Assembly (NCBI GenBank): GCA_913757435.1
Contig: CAJYDM010000002.1
Location: forward strand, 124,001-188,000
DNA length: 64,000 bases
Direction: 5' to 3'
Source of the DNA: Syntrophomonas sp. DTU019
GTDB lineage: Bacteria; Bacillota; Syntrophomonadia; Syntrophomonadales; Syntrophomonadaceae
Positions within the stretch are counted from its first letter, which is position 1, and each line of letters begins with the position of its first letter. Under the pieces are notes generated by a model. It made no database searches. It worked only from the letters and a program-made list of their open reading frames with translations, and had not been told where the DNA came from. Positions 9,237 to 17,408 of this stretch are shown here, one piece after another. A program made the position numbers and the translations under genes.

Positions 9237-10140
9237 CAGCCTGGCCCCCTTCCCCGCCATACCGGGTAACCCAGCGTTTTTTCCGTTCCAGCAGATAGTC
9301 GCGAATTACCGGCATTGAAAGCGCCACTGCTACCACTACAGCCGATATCAATTTCATATCGGTGGGAGGCATTCCGGCCTCCATCGCCAAAGCGATGACC
9401 AGGCGATAAACCATCGCTCCCAGGACTACTGCCAGTAAGCGGCGCAACAGGGAACGGATACCGAAGATAACCTCACCGATGATTACCGAGGCCAGGCCAA
9501 TAACCACCATGCCGACCCCCATGCTGATATCCGTAAATGATTGGTACTGAGCAATGATCGCCCCGGATAATGCTACCAGAGCATTAGATAAGGCCAGACC
9601 TATTGTAATCGTAAAGTCAGTGTTGCCCCCGATGGCGCGCACCATTTGGTCATTATCACCGGTAGCTCGCAAGATCAGGCCAAATCGGGTCTGCAAAAAT
9701 AGGAAAAGCAGCACCATAATTAGAATAAGAATTGTGACCGGGATAATCAGTGGTGCTAAATCGTTGCCTTCCAGCAGGCTAAATATAGTGGTTTGGTTAA
9801 TGAGGGGGATATTGGCTCTCCCCCCCATTACCCGCAAATTCACTGAGTACAAGGCCAACATGACCAAAATGCCTGCCAGGAGGGGCTGGATCTTCAATTT
9901 AGTATGCAGCCAAGCGGTTACATTGCCGGCTACAAATCCCGCTCCCATAGCTGCTATCAGCCCCAGCCAGGGATGTCCTGCTACGGCCAGCATTGCTGAA
10001 CAAGCCGCGCCCAGCGTAAAGCTGCCATCTACGGTCAGATCAGGCATGTTCAAGGTGCGGAAAGAGAGAAAGACTCCCAAAGCCATGATAGCGTAGATGA
10101 TGCCTAATTCGATTGATCCCTCTAAGGCTAATAAGGTCAT
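9220..10140 (-). CDS. trpY: ABC transporter permease (TrpY-like, COG4120)
   Basis: A 306-residue membrane protein with about eight hydrophobic segments. The start LLALEGSIELGIIYAIMALG and the stretch SFRTLNMPDLTVDGSFTLGA are characteristic of the COG4120 permeases, which resemble branched-chain amino acid permeases. It lies between the binding-protein and ATPase genes. The ribosome site is AAAGGAA before ATG 10140. Confidence 0.85.
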   Translation of the reverse strand: MTLLALEGSIELGIIYAIMALGVFLSFRTLNMPDLTVDGSFTLGAACSAMLAVAGHPWLGLIAAMGAGFVAGNVTAWLHTKLKIQPLLAGILVMLALYSVNLRVMGGRANIPLINQTTIFSLLEGNDLAPLIIPVTILILIMVLLFLFLQTRFGLILRATGDNDQMVRAIGGNTDFTITIGLALSNALVALSGAIIAQYQSFTDISMGVGMVVIGLASVIIGEVIFGIRSLLRRLLAVVLGAMVYRLVIALAMEAGMPPTDMKLISAVVVAVALSMPVIRDYLLERKKRWVTRYGGEGGQADAKDK

Positions 10141-10165
10141 AAACCAGGTTCCTTTCCCGTTTGGG

Positions 10166-11158
10166 CTACTTGCCGAAGATATGAGCTGCCTCTTTTACTA
10201 CCGCATCGGGGATGGTAACGCCAATAGCAGCCGCTGTATCTTTATTCAGATAGATCTCGACATCGCTGATGGTTTTGACCGGGATATCTCCAGGCTTAGT
10301 TCCTTTTAATATCTCTGCCACCATTTTACCGGTTTCCTGTCCTAGGGTAATATAATTGACACCGTAGGTAGCCAGCCCGCCATCATTAACCATGGAATCA
10401 GCTCCGACATATACCGGTAGTTTGGCCTTATTGGCCACCTGGGCCACTACCGGCATAGCAGAAGCTACCGTATTATCGATCGGCGAAAACACCGCATCCA
10501 CCTTACCAGCCAACGAGCTTACCGCCTGCTGGACTTCGTTGGAATTGGTCACGGTAGCATCAATTACTTTGATACCGTTCTTGGCGCCATAGGCTTTGAG
10601 ATCATTAATAACCGAAACTGAATTGGTCTCGCTGGTATTGTAAAGTGCACCCACCGTTTTAATGCCCGGGGTAATGCGCTGAGCCAGTTCCATGATCTTT
10701 TCTGCGGAAACCGCATCCGAGGTGCCAGTTACATTGGCACCTGGTTTTTCTAAGTTGGTCACCAGACCAGAACCCACGGGATCGGTGCAGGCGGAAAATA
10801 CTACCGGAATATCTTTGGTCTCACCAACCGCGGCTTGCGCTGAAGGTGTGGCTATGGCTACGATTAGATCGTACTTGTTGTTAGCAAACTTCTGAGCGAT
10901 AGTCTTCAGGTTGGTCTGATCGTTTTGAGCATTTTGATAATCAATGGTGATGTTCTCCCCATCCTTATAACCCAGGGTGGCCAGTTCAGCTACCATCGAC
11001 TCCCGGATGGTGTTCAAAGACGGGTGTTCCACAATCTGAACGATACCAATGGTTAGCTTACCATCATCCTTTTGGCCGCTCTTCCCACAGCCTACCACAG
11101 TTAAGGCCATAACCAGCATTAAACTCAGGGCCACCATCATGATCAACTTTCTCTTCAT
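10166..11158 (-). CDS. trpX: ABC transporter substrate-binding lipoprotein (TrpX-like, COG2984)
   Basis: A 330-residue lipoprotein with a signal peptide ending in LTVVGC. The mature sequence (LTIGIVQIVEHPSLNTIRES, IPVVFSACTDPVGSGLV, GANVTGTSD, VYVGADSMVNDGG) is the COG2984 family, whose characterised members bind tryptophan or phenylalanine. The preceding T-box leader places it in amino acid supply. GGAGG lies upstream of ATG 11158. The aromatic amino acid assignment rests on family knowledge and leader type, not on binding residues. Confidence 0.85.
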   Translation of the reverse strand: MKRKLIMMVALSLMLVMALTVVGCGKSGQKDDGKLTIGIVQIVEHPSLNTIRESMVAELATLGYKDGENITIDYQNAQNDQTNLKTIAQKFANNKYDLIVAIATPSAQAAVGETKDIPVVFSACTDPVGSGLVTNLEKPGANVTGTSDAVSAEKIMELAQRITPGIKTVGALYNTSETNSVSVINDLKAYGAKNGIKVIDATVTNSNEVQQAVSSLAGKVDAVFSPIDNTVASAMPVVAQVANKAKLPVYVGADSMVNDGGLATYGVNYITLGQETGKMVAEILKGTKPGDIPVKTISDVEIYLNKDTAAAIGVTIPDAVVKEAAHIFGK

Positions 11159-11223
11159 TCCTGCATTCCTCCTTTTAATTGTTCACTCAACTCTTCTCGA
11201 TGGTGGCGGATTAAGGAGGCCAA

Positions 11224-11258
11224 TAAAAAACACCCATCCTTGCCTAAGGACAGGTGTC
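11224..11258 (-). terminator. T-box terminator
   Basis: On the minus strand ACACCTGTCCTT, AGGC loop, AAGGATGGGTGT form a stem followed by TTTTTT. This is the terminator that competes with the T-box antiterminator (GGTGGTACC at about 11266-11275). Confidence 0.9.
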
Positions 11259-11490
11259 TAGCCTGCGGTACCACCTTAATTGATACATCAATAAATGTAT
11301 CCTCTCATGCAGGGTGCCATCACACCCCCCGCCCGTTAACGCTGGCGCTGCGTTGGCAGCTACTGATCTGCCTGGCAGATGTTCGCTCCACCCTCAGAGG
11401 CCCATTTGTCCACTCCATCTCCTGCCGGGCTCACACCTTCCCCGGCTCGCTTAAGGTTGGTGGTGGTTTTACTTCCTCTTCAACGGTTTA
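11224..11490 (-). promoter_or_regulatory. T-box riboswitch leader of trpXYZ-like operon
   Basis: The minus strand shows all T-box hallmarks: Stem I with GAGGAAGTA on the 5' side (11470-11478), the AGCGAGC/GTGTGAGC distal elements (about 11421-11452), the specifier loop closed by GAGG (11475-11478) with CCTC (11397-11400), the antiterminator sequence GGTGGTACCGC and the terminator. The specifier position reads ACAAATGGG before CCTC. The three bases followed by a purine directly before the helix are TGG (11402-11404), the Trp codon; a one-base shift would give ATG (Met). The bulge TGGT would prefer an A discriminator, while tRNA-Trp usually has G, so a G-U pair would be required. Confidence 0.9.
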
Positions 11491-11495
11491 AATAA

Positions 11496-11525
11496 ATGCT
11501 AACCGTTCACTCGCGAGTTTGTCAA
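11496..11525 (-). promoter_or_regulatory. Promoter of the T-box operon
   Basis: TTGACA (11520-11525) and TAGCAT (11496-11501) separated by 18 bases on the minus strand, just upstream of Stem I of the T-box leader. Confidence 0.65.
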
Positions 11526-11640
11526 TAGTATGCTTTGCAATCTCATTCTATTAATAGAACTGCCCATGAAGAAAAAGGCTGATCCATACTCCGCCTGCTC
11601 CAACTCTAGATATTCTTGACATGCCCAATTTTCCTTATTG

Positions 11641-12435
11641 TCATTTTTCCTCCTGGCAGATATTCCACATATGGTTAAGCGGTCCGTTTCCTTTGCCTAG
11701 GTCAAGCATAGCCTTTAATGCGCCTGATACATACTCCTTGGCTAATTGGATCGATGTTTCCAAATCTATCCCCCTGGCCAGGTTGGATGCAATCGCACTG
11801 GATAAAGTACATCCGGTTCCATGAGTGTTTTTATTGTAAATCCTCTCTCCGATGAACCACCTGCACTTATGATCCTTGTACAATAAATCATTGGCATCGT
11901 TTACGCTGTGTCCGCCCTTTAAGAGAACCGCACACCGGTATTGATTGCTGATAATTTCCGCCGCTTTAATCATATCCGCTTCATTTGCTATGGATACTCC
12001 CGCTAGGACAGATGCTTCGGGAATGTTAGGTGTCAATACGACAGCCAGACGAAACAAACAATTTTTCAAGGTTTCCACTGCATCATCCTGGAGCAGTTTT
12101 GAACCGCTGGCGGAAACCATTACCGGATCCACGACAACGTTTCGCGCATTATAGAATTTCAGCTTTTCTGATATGGTTTCAATCAGTCTGGCTGATGATA
12201 CCATGCCAATCTTGACTGCATCCGGATAGATATCGGTAAAAATACTGTCCAGCTGTTGGCCTAGAAATTCAGGAGTTACCTCCATTATCCCTGTAACCCC
12301 GGTCGTATTCTGGGCAGTGAGTGCAGTAATCGCACTCATGGCATATACGCCATTAGCGGTCATTGTCTTGATGTCTGCCTGGATTCCTGCGCCTCCAGAG
12401 CAATCGCTCCCTGCGATTGTTAATGCTGTTTTCAT
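11641..12435 (-). CDS. thiD: Hydroxymethylpyrimidine/phosphomethylpyrimidine kinase ThiD
   Basis: Phosphorylates HMP and HMP-P to HMP-PP, the pyrimidine half of thiamine. The 264-residue sequence begins MKTALTIAGSDCSGGAGIQA, the ribokinase-fold signature of ThiD, and holds DPVMVSASGSKLL, VLLKGGHSVNDANDLL and the catalytic NTHGTGCTLSSAIA. ATG 12433-12435 is the family start, with GGAG upstream; longer in-frame starts have no support. It is the last gene of the TPP-controlled salvage operon, 160 bases after the HAD gene. Confidence 0.95.
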   Translation of the reverse strand: MKTALTIAGSDCSGGAGIQADIKTMTANGVYAMSAITALTAQNTTGVTGIMEVTPEFLGQQLDSIFTDIYPDAVKIGMVSSARLIETISEKLKFYNARNVVVDPVMVSASGSKLLQDDAVETLKNCLFRLAVVLTPNIPEASVLAGVSIANEADMIKAAEIISNQYRCAVLLKGGHSVNDANDLLYKDHKCRWFIGERIYNKNTHGTGCTLSSAIASNLARGIDLETSIQLAKEYVSGALKAMLDLGKGNGPLNHMWNICQEEK

Positions 12436-12551
12436 TGCTTTTCTCCATTCCGCTGTAATCGAGCTTTCTATAGCATTAAATATTGTATAGCGGCAAGGTG
12501 GTGTCCCCAATCTGCCGCTTTAACTTTAAAATGTGTCATGAACTAGGTTTT

Positions 12552-12586
12552 GGCTTCAGATGGAGTCTTTACTCCCACCTGAAGCT
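12552..12586. other. Imperfect hairpin between HAD and thiD genes
   Basis: GCTTCAG...GAGT-CTTT-ACTC...CTGAAGC forms a two-part stem. There is no T-tract on either strand, so it is more likely an RNA processing or stability element than a terminator. Confidence 0.4.
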
Positions 12587-12595
12587 TAGCAATCG

Positions 12596-13324
12596 TTATC
12601 CAGGGACGCAGCTGCTTTTATCTCCCGCTGTGTTAGAATTAGGAGTCTTACGGCAAGTAGTCCTCGGATAAAGATGCTTTTTAAACCAGCCATTAATATC
12701 GTTCAGTTCCTCCAAGTAGATGTCGCTGGTTGTCTTGATCTCATCTATGTTGTCAATATTTGAAGCATCGAAAATCCCGACTGTCTTGAAGCCGACATCT
12801 CTTGCAGTTTGAATGGCATACAGGGCATCTTCAAAAACCCATGTTTCTTTGGGGCATGTTCCCAGATGTTCAGCCGCAGCAAGATAAATATCGGGCTTTT
12901 CTTTGCCGACACCTATTTCCGTACATGTAAATAGCTTGTCAAAATAATCTATGATCTCAAGTCTCACCAGTGCTTTTTCGATGACCTGTCTGTCACAGGA
13001 TGTTGCCGCCACCATTTTAATGCCGGCCTGTCGCATGCTTTTTAAGAACGGCTCCACACCTTCCTTCAGTTGGACGTGGTTAAAATAAAAATCTTCAATG
13101 GTGTGATTGATGCCAGTTACAATTGCCTCCACATCCATATCCAGACGGTATCTGTTCCTCAAAAACTCTGCCCCTTCGATCATACTCATGCAAAACATAA
13201 TTTTAGAAAGCCCGGGCTCCGCCTCTATTCCCAAATTGTATAAGAACATTTCACCGGCTTTATCCCAGATGGACATAGAATCTAATATAGTCCCGTCTAA
13301 GTCGATAATTGCCCCCTTGATCAT
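12596..13324 (-). CDS. HAD-superfamily hydrolase in thiamine operon
   Basis: A 242-residue HAD phosphatase of the beta-phosphoglucomutase/CbbY class: motif I is IDLDGTILDS, motif II is AATSCDR, motif III lysine is in GVGKEKPDIYL and motif IV is FEDALYAIQTA. The capsule between residues 15 and 80 is helical. It sits between thiE (4-base gap) and thiD under the TPP riboswitch, so a thiamine-pathway phosphoester is the likely substrate (for example thiamine monophosphate or HMP-P), but this is inference from position. The C-terminal 20 residues, rich in R, T, N and S, look like an extension. Confidence 0.85.
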   Translation of the reverse strand: MIKGAIIDLDGTILDSMSIWDKAGEMFLYNLGIEAEPGLSKIMFCMSMIEGAEFLRNRYRLDMDVEAIVTGINHTIEDFYFNHVQLKEGVEPFLKSMRQAGIKMVAATSCDRQVIEKALVRLEIIDYFDKLFTCTEIGVGKEKPDIYLAAAEHLGTCPKETWVFEDALYAIQTARDVGFKTVGIFDASNIDNIDEIKTTSDIYLEELNDINGWFKKHLYPRTTCRKTPNSNTAGDKSSCVPG

Positions 13325-13328
13325 GGTT

Positions 13329-14039
13329 TCACCATTTTCCCTTGCTTATTGAGTTCCAGGCCTCAACTAGCTCAGCCGCCGCCTGCTTTGGATTATCCGC
13401 TTCAGAAACTGCGGTCACGACGAAAAAACCATCGACTCCTGTTTGGGCCAGCGAAGGTATATCGGCAAGTTTAACCCCGCCACCGACAACTACTGGAATT
13501 GGGCTGAGTTTAGCAAGTCGAGAAATATCAGCCAGGCTTCTAGTGACCACTTTTCCATCCCCATCAAGCCCACAGTCCGGCTTGGTCGCAGTCTCATGCA
13601 GTGGTCCGACACCAAAATAATCGATCGGAGAGATATCCACGGTTTGGATATACTCAAATAATTCATGGGTTCTGGCGGATAGGCCAATGATGGCATCTTC
13701 GCCTAAGTATTTCCTGCAAACTTCCACTGGGATATCTGCTTGTCCCACGTGGATTCCATTAACCTTTATTCCTTGTGTTCTCGCCGCCAGGATAACATCC
13801 AGGCGGTCGTCCACCAGCAACGCAACTTCATCTGCCCGTCCAGCTTGCGCAATTACCACCGCGGCCTGACGGGTCAACTCGATCAATTCGCGGGCAGAGG
13901 CTACCTTGGATCGTATTTGCACACATGTAAACCCGGCCTCAACCGCATCTTTTATGATTGCCGCCACGGGCCGGCCTTTCGTATTCTCAGGGCCCACAAC
14001 CAGGTATGCTGAAATATCAAGTCTATGCCTGAGGTTCAT
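13329..14039 (-). CDS. thiE: Thiamine phosphate synthase ThiE
   Basis: Joins HMP-PP and thiazole phosphate to thiamine monophosphate. The 236-residue TIM barrel contains FTCVQIRSK, VALLVDDRLDVILA, GIHVGQADIPVEVCRKYLG, IGLSARTHEL, DYFGVGPLHETATK and VVVGGGVKLADI, matching ThiE motifs. The start ATG overlaps the thiM stop (TAATG), so the two are translationally coupled. Confidence 0.93.
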   Translation of the reverse strand: MNLRHRLDISAYLVVGPENTKGRPVAAIIKDAVEAGFTCVQIRSKVASARELIELTRQAAVVIAQAGRADEVALLVDDRLDVILAARTQGIKVNGIHVGQADIPVEVCRKYLGEDAIIGLSARTHELFEYIQTVDISPIDYFGVGPLHETATKPDCGLDGDGKVVTRSLADISRLAKLSPIPVVVGGGVKLADIPSLAQTGVDGFFVVTAVSEADNPKQAAAELVEAWNSISKGKW

Positions 14040-14881
14040 TATAATCTCCCCTCCTCAATGTCAAAGGGATTGTTAGCAATATCTACTGCGGTCGCTTTAT
14101 ACAGTTCATCGAGGAACTGAATTTGAAAGCTTCCCGGACCATCCGCCCCTTTTTCCGCGCGAAGCCCCGCTAAATTGTAAACCGCGGTAGCAGTAAGGGC
14201 TGCCACAAATGGTGAGGCGGCCGTTGCATAGACTGCGGCAACTCCGCCCAAAGAACAACCTGATCCGGTAATTATCTCCATAAAGTCCGACCCTCCATAA
14301 GAGAGGACGATGATTGCACCGTCGGTAATCAAATCCGTTTTTCCCGATACCGCAACAGCTCCACCGGTCCACCTGGCCAGGGCAACAGCTGCAGTTTTGG
14401 CGGCAGTTACCGGATCCGTGGAGTCAACCCCGCGAACCTTGGATACATCCGAACCGCCGTCCAACCCCCATAAACCCGCTAATGCGATAATTTCCGAGGC
14501 ATTCCCTCTGATCACCGCTGGCTTGTACTCTTTAAACTGCCGCAACAGCTGCGTTCTAAGAGAGCCAATACCGATTGCCACCGGATCCAGGACCCATGGT
14601 TTCCCCATCTCATGCAAAACCCTGGCTGCGTGAGGTAAGGTCTGTTCATAAACTGGCAGCAGCGTACCCACGTTAATATAGACGGCTCCGCTGACTTTAG
14701 CCAAAAATTCGCCCTCATCGGGCAGATAAACCATAGCAGCGGAGCCCCCCACAGCAAGCTGGGCATTAGCCACAAAATTGATCGTTACACTGTTGGTGAT
14801 TGACCCTGCCACAGGATTTGTCTGTTTTACTGTTTCAACCGCCTGAATTATTTGGCTTTGAATGTCCTCTTTATTGAGCAA
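14039..14881 (-). CDS. thiM: Hydroxyethylthiazole kinase ThiM
   Basis: Salvage kinase for the thiazole moiety of thiamine. The 280-residue protein has the ThiM hallmarks NSVTINFVANAQLAVGGSAA, PWVLDPVAIGIGSLRT, VIRGNASEIIALAG and the catalytic region ITGSGCSLGGVAAVYAT. Start is TTG 14879-14881. With thiE and thiD it makes a pure salvage route; no thiC, thiG or thiL is in the window. Confidence 0.93.
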   Translation of the reverse strand: MLNKEDIQSQIIQAVETVKQTNPVAGSITNSVTINFVANAQLAVGGSAAMVYLPDEGEFLAKVSGAVYINVGTLLPVYEQTLPHAARVLHEMGKPWVLDPVAIGIGSLRTQLLRQFKEYKPAVIRGNASEIIALAGLWGLDGGSDVSKVRGVDSTDPVTAAKTAAVALARWTGGAVAVSGKTDLITDGAIIVLSYGGSDFMEIITGSGCSLGGVAAVYATAASPFVAALTATAVYNLAGLRAEKGADGPGSFQIQFLDELYKATAVDIANNPFDIEEGRL

Positions 14882-14910
14882 GTTATATTTTCCCTTTCGT
14901 TGAAATTACC

Positions 14911-14953
14911 CAGGTTAAGTAACATTTCGTTAGGACTACCGAGGTTAAGTAAC
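14911..14953. repeat. Two short direct repeats AGGTTAAGTAACA
   Basis: AGGTTAAGTAACA occurs at about 14914 and 14940 in the leader between the TPP riboswitch and thiM. Significance unknown. Confidence 0.4.
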
Positions 14954-15079
14954 AAGTTGAATGGAATATTCTTATATTTTATATAGTGAGAAAGGCCCAC
15001 TATGCCGATTTAGATGCACTGAAAAATTGACGACTCTACATATTTTGTTTTCAAAAGCACCTTTCTAAAATCCTTATAC

Positions 15080-15114
15080 TAAAAAATGCCCCCCTTTGGT
15101 AAGGAGAGCATTTA
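15080..15114 (-). terminator. TPP riboswitch expression platform terminator
   Basis: On the minus strand AAATGC...CTT-ACC-AAAG...GCATTT forms a stem followed by a T-tract, directly downstream of the TPP aptamer. Confidence 0.85.
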
Positions 15115-15129
15115 GGTATTAATGATAAT

Positions 15130-15211
15130 GGCTTGCTTCCCTACGACAGTATTAACTGACAGGTTCAAAGGGTCAGGTTTTACCTTCTCAACTCCTAAGA
15201 GTCCCCCCGCA
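15130..15211 (-). promoter_or_regulatory. TPP riboswitch (THI box)
   Basis: The minus strand carries the conserved aptamer elements in order: GGGGGGACTCTT, GTTGAGAAGG, ACCCTTTGAACCTG and TCGTAGGGAAGCAA. Together with the adjacent terminator it indicates transcriptional repression of thiM-thiE-HAD-thiD by thiamine pyrophosphate. Confidence 0.96.
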
Positions 15212-15237
15212 ATATATTTAATTTATATTCTCTTTAG

Positions 15238-15266
15238 TATTTATCACTTATAGACTTTGGTGTCAA
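15238..15266 (-). promoter_or_regulatory. Promoter of the thi operon
   Basis: TTGACA (15261-15266), 17-base spacer, TAAATA (15238-15243) on the minus strand, about 30 bases before the TPP aptamer. Confidence 0.7.
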
Positions 15267-15376
15267 CTACAGTGAATTGTTACCCCATCTTTTTGTATTG
15301 TGTTAGTGCCAACCAGTTGGCAGCCCGCGGCAGTTAATAATCTTGACAAAGACGGCTTCAGATGCGAACTAACTGC

Positions 15377-16360
15377 CTATCCCTGATTCCGCCGGCGGCG
15401 GCTGGGCCGGGCTATATGGCCCTCACGGATCGGGTCGTTAATGGCCGGGAAAGCGCTGAAGTGCAGGACCTGCGCGCGATCGATGAGGCCGGCTCCAATA
15501 TAGCAATCCGTCTGTATACGGAAGTCGGTGCCCTCCCCCGGTGATTTGTAGAACTCTGGCTTGGCCTGGGAAAGGTGCTGCCATACCTGACCGGGCCGGG
15601 GTGCGTTTTTACGCGGCTTTGCGCCCCTGGACTCCAGAGCCTCCATGGCATAGCTCTTCAACAGTTTGCTCCACAGGCCGTCCAAGGCGTCGCTGTGGCC
15701 TAGAATATCAAGGCAGTTGAAGCTGTCATTGACAAGCACCATTACCCCGACTTGATTGGGCAAGACCTCCACCCCCGCGGTGTACTTTTCCATTTCGGCC
15801 TGATAATCAACAAACACGTCATGCATGGCTGCGGTGGCTGAATACGATCCCATTGCGGCTTGTTTGCGGTCAATCTCTGCCCAAACCGCACCCTGGTCTG
15901 ACGCAAAGTCGGCATGCATGCGAAGGTTGGCGGTCACGTCAGCAGTCCTCTTAGAGCGCAGGCGGCTGTAACCGAAGGCCTCCGAAATGTTGAAGGAGGC
16001 CGAGGTGTGGTGCCAGCGCCCGCGTTCCACGCAGCTGACCGGGATCACTAATTTCACCCCGGCGGCAATCAGTAGGGTGGCATTGACCAGGCGGTTCTGC
16101 TTGGCTCCCACCAGTTCTTCCCCGTCGAGGATCAACACCGGTTTTTCGCCTTTGTTTATAACTTGAATTTCATTGACACTGCCTCCCTCGCCGATCTCTC
16201 TGGCTTCCAGGCGTCCCCCTTGCACGGCCTCATCCAGCATCTCATAATACATCGGTCCCGCTTCTGTCTTGGCGATGATCGGTATCAGGGTCAGGTTCTC
16301 TCTCACCCACGGCTCCCCCAACTGCAGCTCTTGGAAGTGGCGTTTCAATACTTGTTCCAT
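15377..16360 (-). CDS. ARPP-1 (DUF6569) family protein
   Basis: A 327-residue soluble protein whose first two thirds match the ARPP-1/DUF6569 family: LQLGEPWVRENLTLIPI, YYEMLDEAVQGG, VNEIQVINKGEKPVLILDGE, LVGAKQNRLVNATLLI and PVSCVERGRW. The family has been linked by comparative genomics to ADP-ribosylation or phosphatase systems, but no reaction is proven. The C-terminus ends in a basic RPSRRRRNQG. GGAGG precedes ATG 16360. No operon partner is obvious. Confidence 0.8.
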   Translation of the reverse strand: MEQVLKRHFQELQLGEPWVRENLTLIPIIAKTEAGPMYYEMLDEAVQGGRLEAREIGEGGSVNEIQVINKGEKPVLILDGEELVGAKQNRLVNATLLIAAGVKLVIPVSCVERGRWHHTSASFNISEAFGYSRLRSKRTADVTANLRMHADFASDQGAVWAEIDRKQAAMGSYSATAAMHDVFVDYQAEMEKYTAGVEVLPNQVGVMVLVNDSFNCLDILGHSDALDGLWSKLLKSYAMEALESRGAKPRKNAPRPGQVWQHLSQAKPEFYKSPGEGTDFRIQTDCYIGAGLIDRAQVLHFSAFPAINDPIREGHIARPSRRRRNQG

Positions 16361-16512
16361 AGCATTGTCCTCCTGGTCTTTAATCTGGGTAAATTGTAAA
16401 ACCCAGGCTGGACACTAGGTTGTCACCATAAAATGGTGAACACAGATAGGCAGTTATTGTTGACATAAACCGGGGGTAGTCGGGAAAACGCAGGGGATAG
16501 TGGAGATGCAGC

Positions 16513-16575
16513 GGAAACACCGGGGACAATCCCGTGTTTCCCCAAGGGGACGGAGCAGGAACAGTCCCGATGTTA
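16513..16575. repeat. REP-like palindromes with GGGGAC/GTCCC
   Basis: GGAAACAC and GTGTTTCC (16513-16542) form a hairpin containing GGGGAC; a second GGGGAC...GTCCC pair follows at about 16546-16573. They lie between the ARPP-1 start and the HD-domain gene stop (16598). Confidence 0.55.
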
Positions 16576-16597
16576 CCTCTCGTTGAGCCGCCTGAGA

Positions 16598-17305
16598 CTA
16601 TTTTTCTAAATACACTTCGCTGCCGATGCTGCGTATATAAGGCGACCAGGCAGCCCCTTCTCCTGAGGCTTGGGCGGATTTAAACTTCCAGATCTCAGCG
16701 TCCATCATATCTGCCAAATGCAATACTTTGGCCTCCAGGAATTGCGGTTTCTTAGGGGACTGCCACTCATAATAGCCGTGATGACTGGCGATCATATGCA
16801 ACAGTTTGTTGCGGGTGATCCTGCTGACCGGTATGCCTTCCATCAGCCCTTCCAGCATTTCTATGCCCAGGATGATATGCCCCAGCAGTTTACCTTCATC
16901 GGTGTAGGTTATGCCCTCTCCCGCCTCCATCTCCCGGACCTTGCCGAGGTCGTGCAAGACTGCCCCGGTTAGAATCAGTTCGCGGTCGATATCGGGGTGC
17001 AGCTGCGCCATCTGCAGGGCAACTCTAGCCGTCCCCAGGCTGTGTTCCAACAGGCCTCCATTGTAGTTGTGGTGGTAGCGCTGGGCAGCCGGGGCCAGGC
17101 AGAAGTTGGGGTAATAGTCCGCTGCCATGAAGGCTATCCCCAGTTGTCTGAAGGGCTCGTTGTGCAGGCTGTTTAAGAGCTGCCTCAAATCTGATTCCAT
17201 GGCGATAATGTTATCGCGGGCGGCTGCATTCAGGGCCTGGAACTGCGGCATGGCCTGCAGGTGCGCGATTACACCGGGGTAGGCGGTTTTTTCACAGGTT
17301 TTCAT
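16598..17305 (-). CDS. HD-domain phosphohydrolase (YhaM-like)
   Basis: A 235-residue HD-domain protein. YNGGLLEHSLGTARVALQMA gives the first His, AVLHDLGK the HD dyad and ASHHGYYEWQSPKKP the later ligands; this arrangement matches the HD half of the 3'-5' exoribonuclease YhaM but without its N-terminal OB domain. A nuclease or nucleotide phosphohydrolase role is plausible. ATG 17303-17305 is chosen for the GAGGAGA five bases upstream. Confidence 0.8.
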   Translation of the reverse strand: MKTCEKTAYPGVIAHLQAMPQFQALNAAARDNIIAMESDLRQLLNSLHNEPFRQLGIAFMAADYYPNFCLAPAAQRYHHNYNGGLLEHSLGTARVALQMAQLHPDIDRELILTGAVLHDLGKVREMEAGEGITYTDEGKLLGHIILGIEMLEGLMEGIPVSRITRNKLLHMIASHHGYYEWQSPKKPQFLEAKVLHLADMMDAEIWKFKSAQASGEGAAWSPYIRSIGSEVYLEK

Positions 17306-17343
17306 ATGCTTCTCCTCTGCGGTTATCAATCTTTAAGCTGACA

Positions 17344-17378
17344 ATAACCCGCCGTGGTGACAGGACACAGTCACCAAA
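17344..17378. repeat. Intergenic repeat, family 2, copy 1
   Basis: ATAACCCGCCGTGGTGACA followed by GTCACCAAAA; the GGTGAC/GTCACC arms pair. A related copy lies at 30131-30165. Confidence 0.5.
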
Positions 17379-17408
17379 AGAAACAAATGTTCTATTTTTA
17401 AATATTAT

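Noticed and set aside
11240-11491. Plus-strand ORF over the T-box leader
   Set aside because: Its sequence is fully explained by T-box structure on the other strand.
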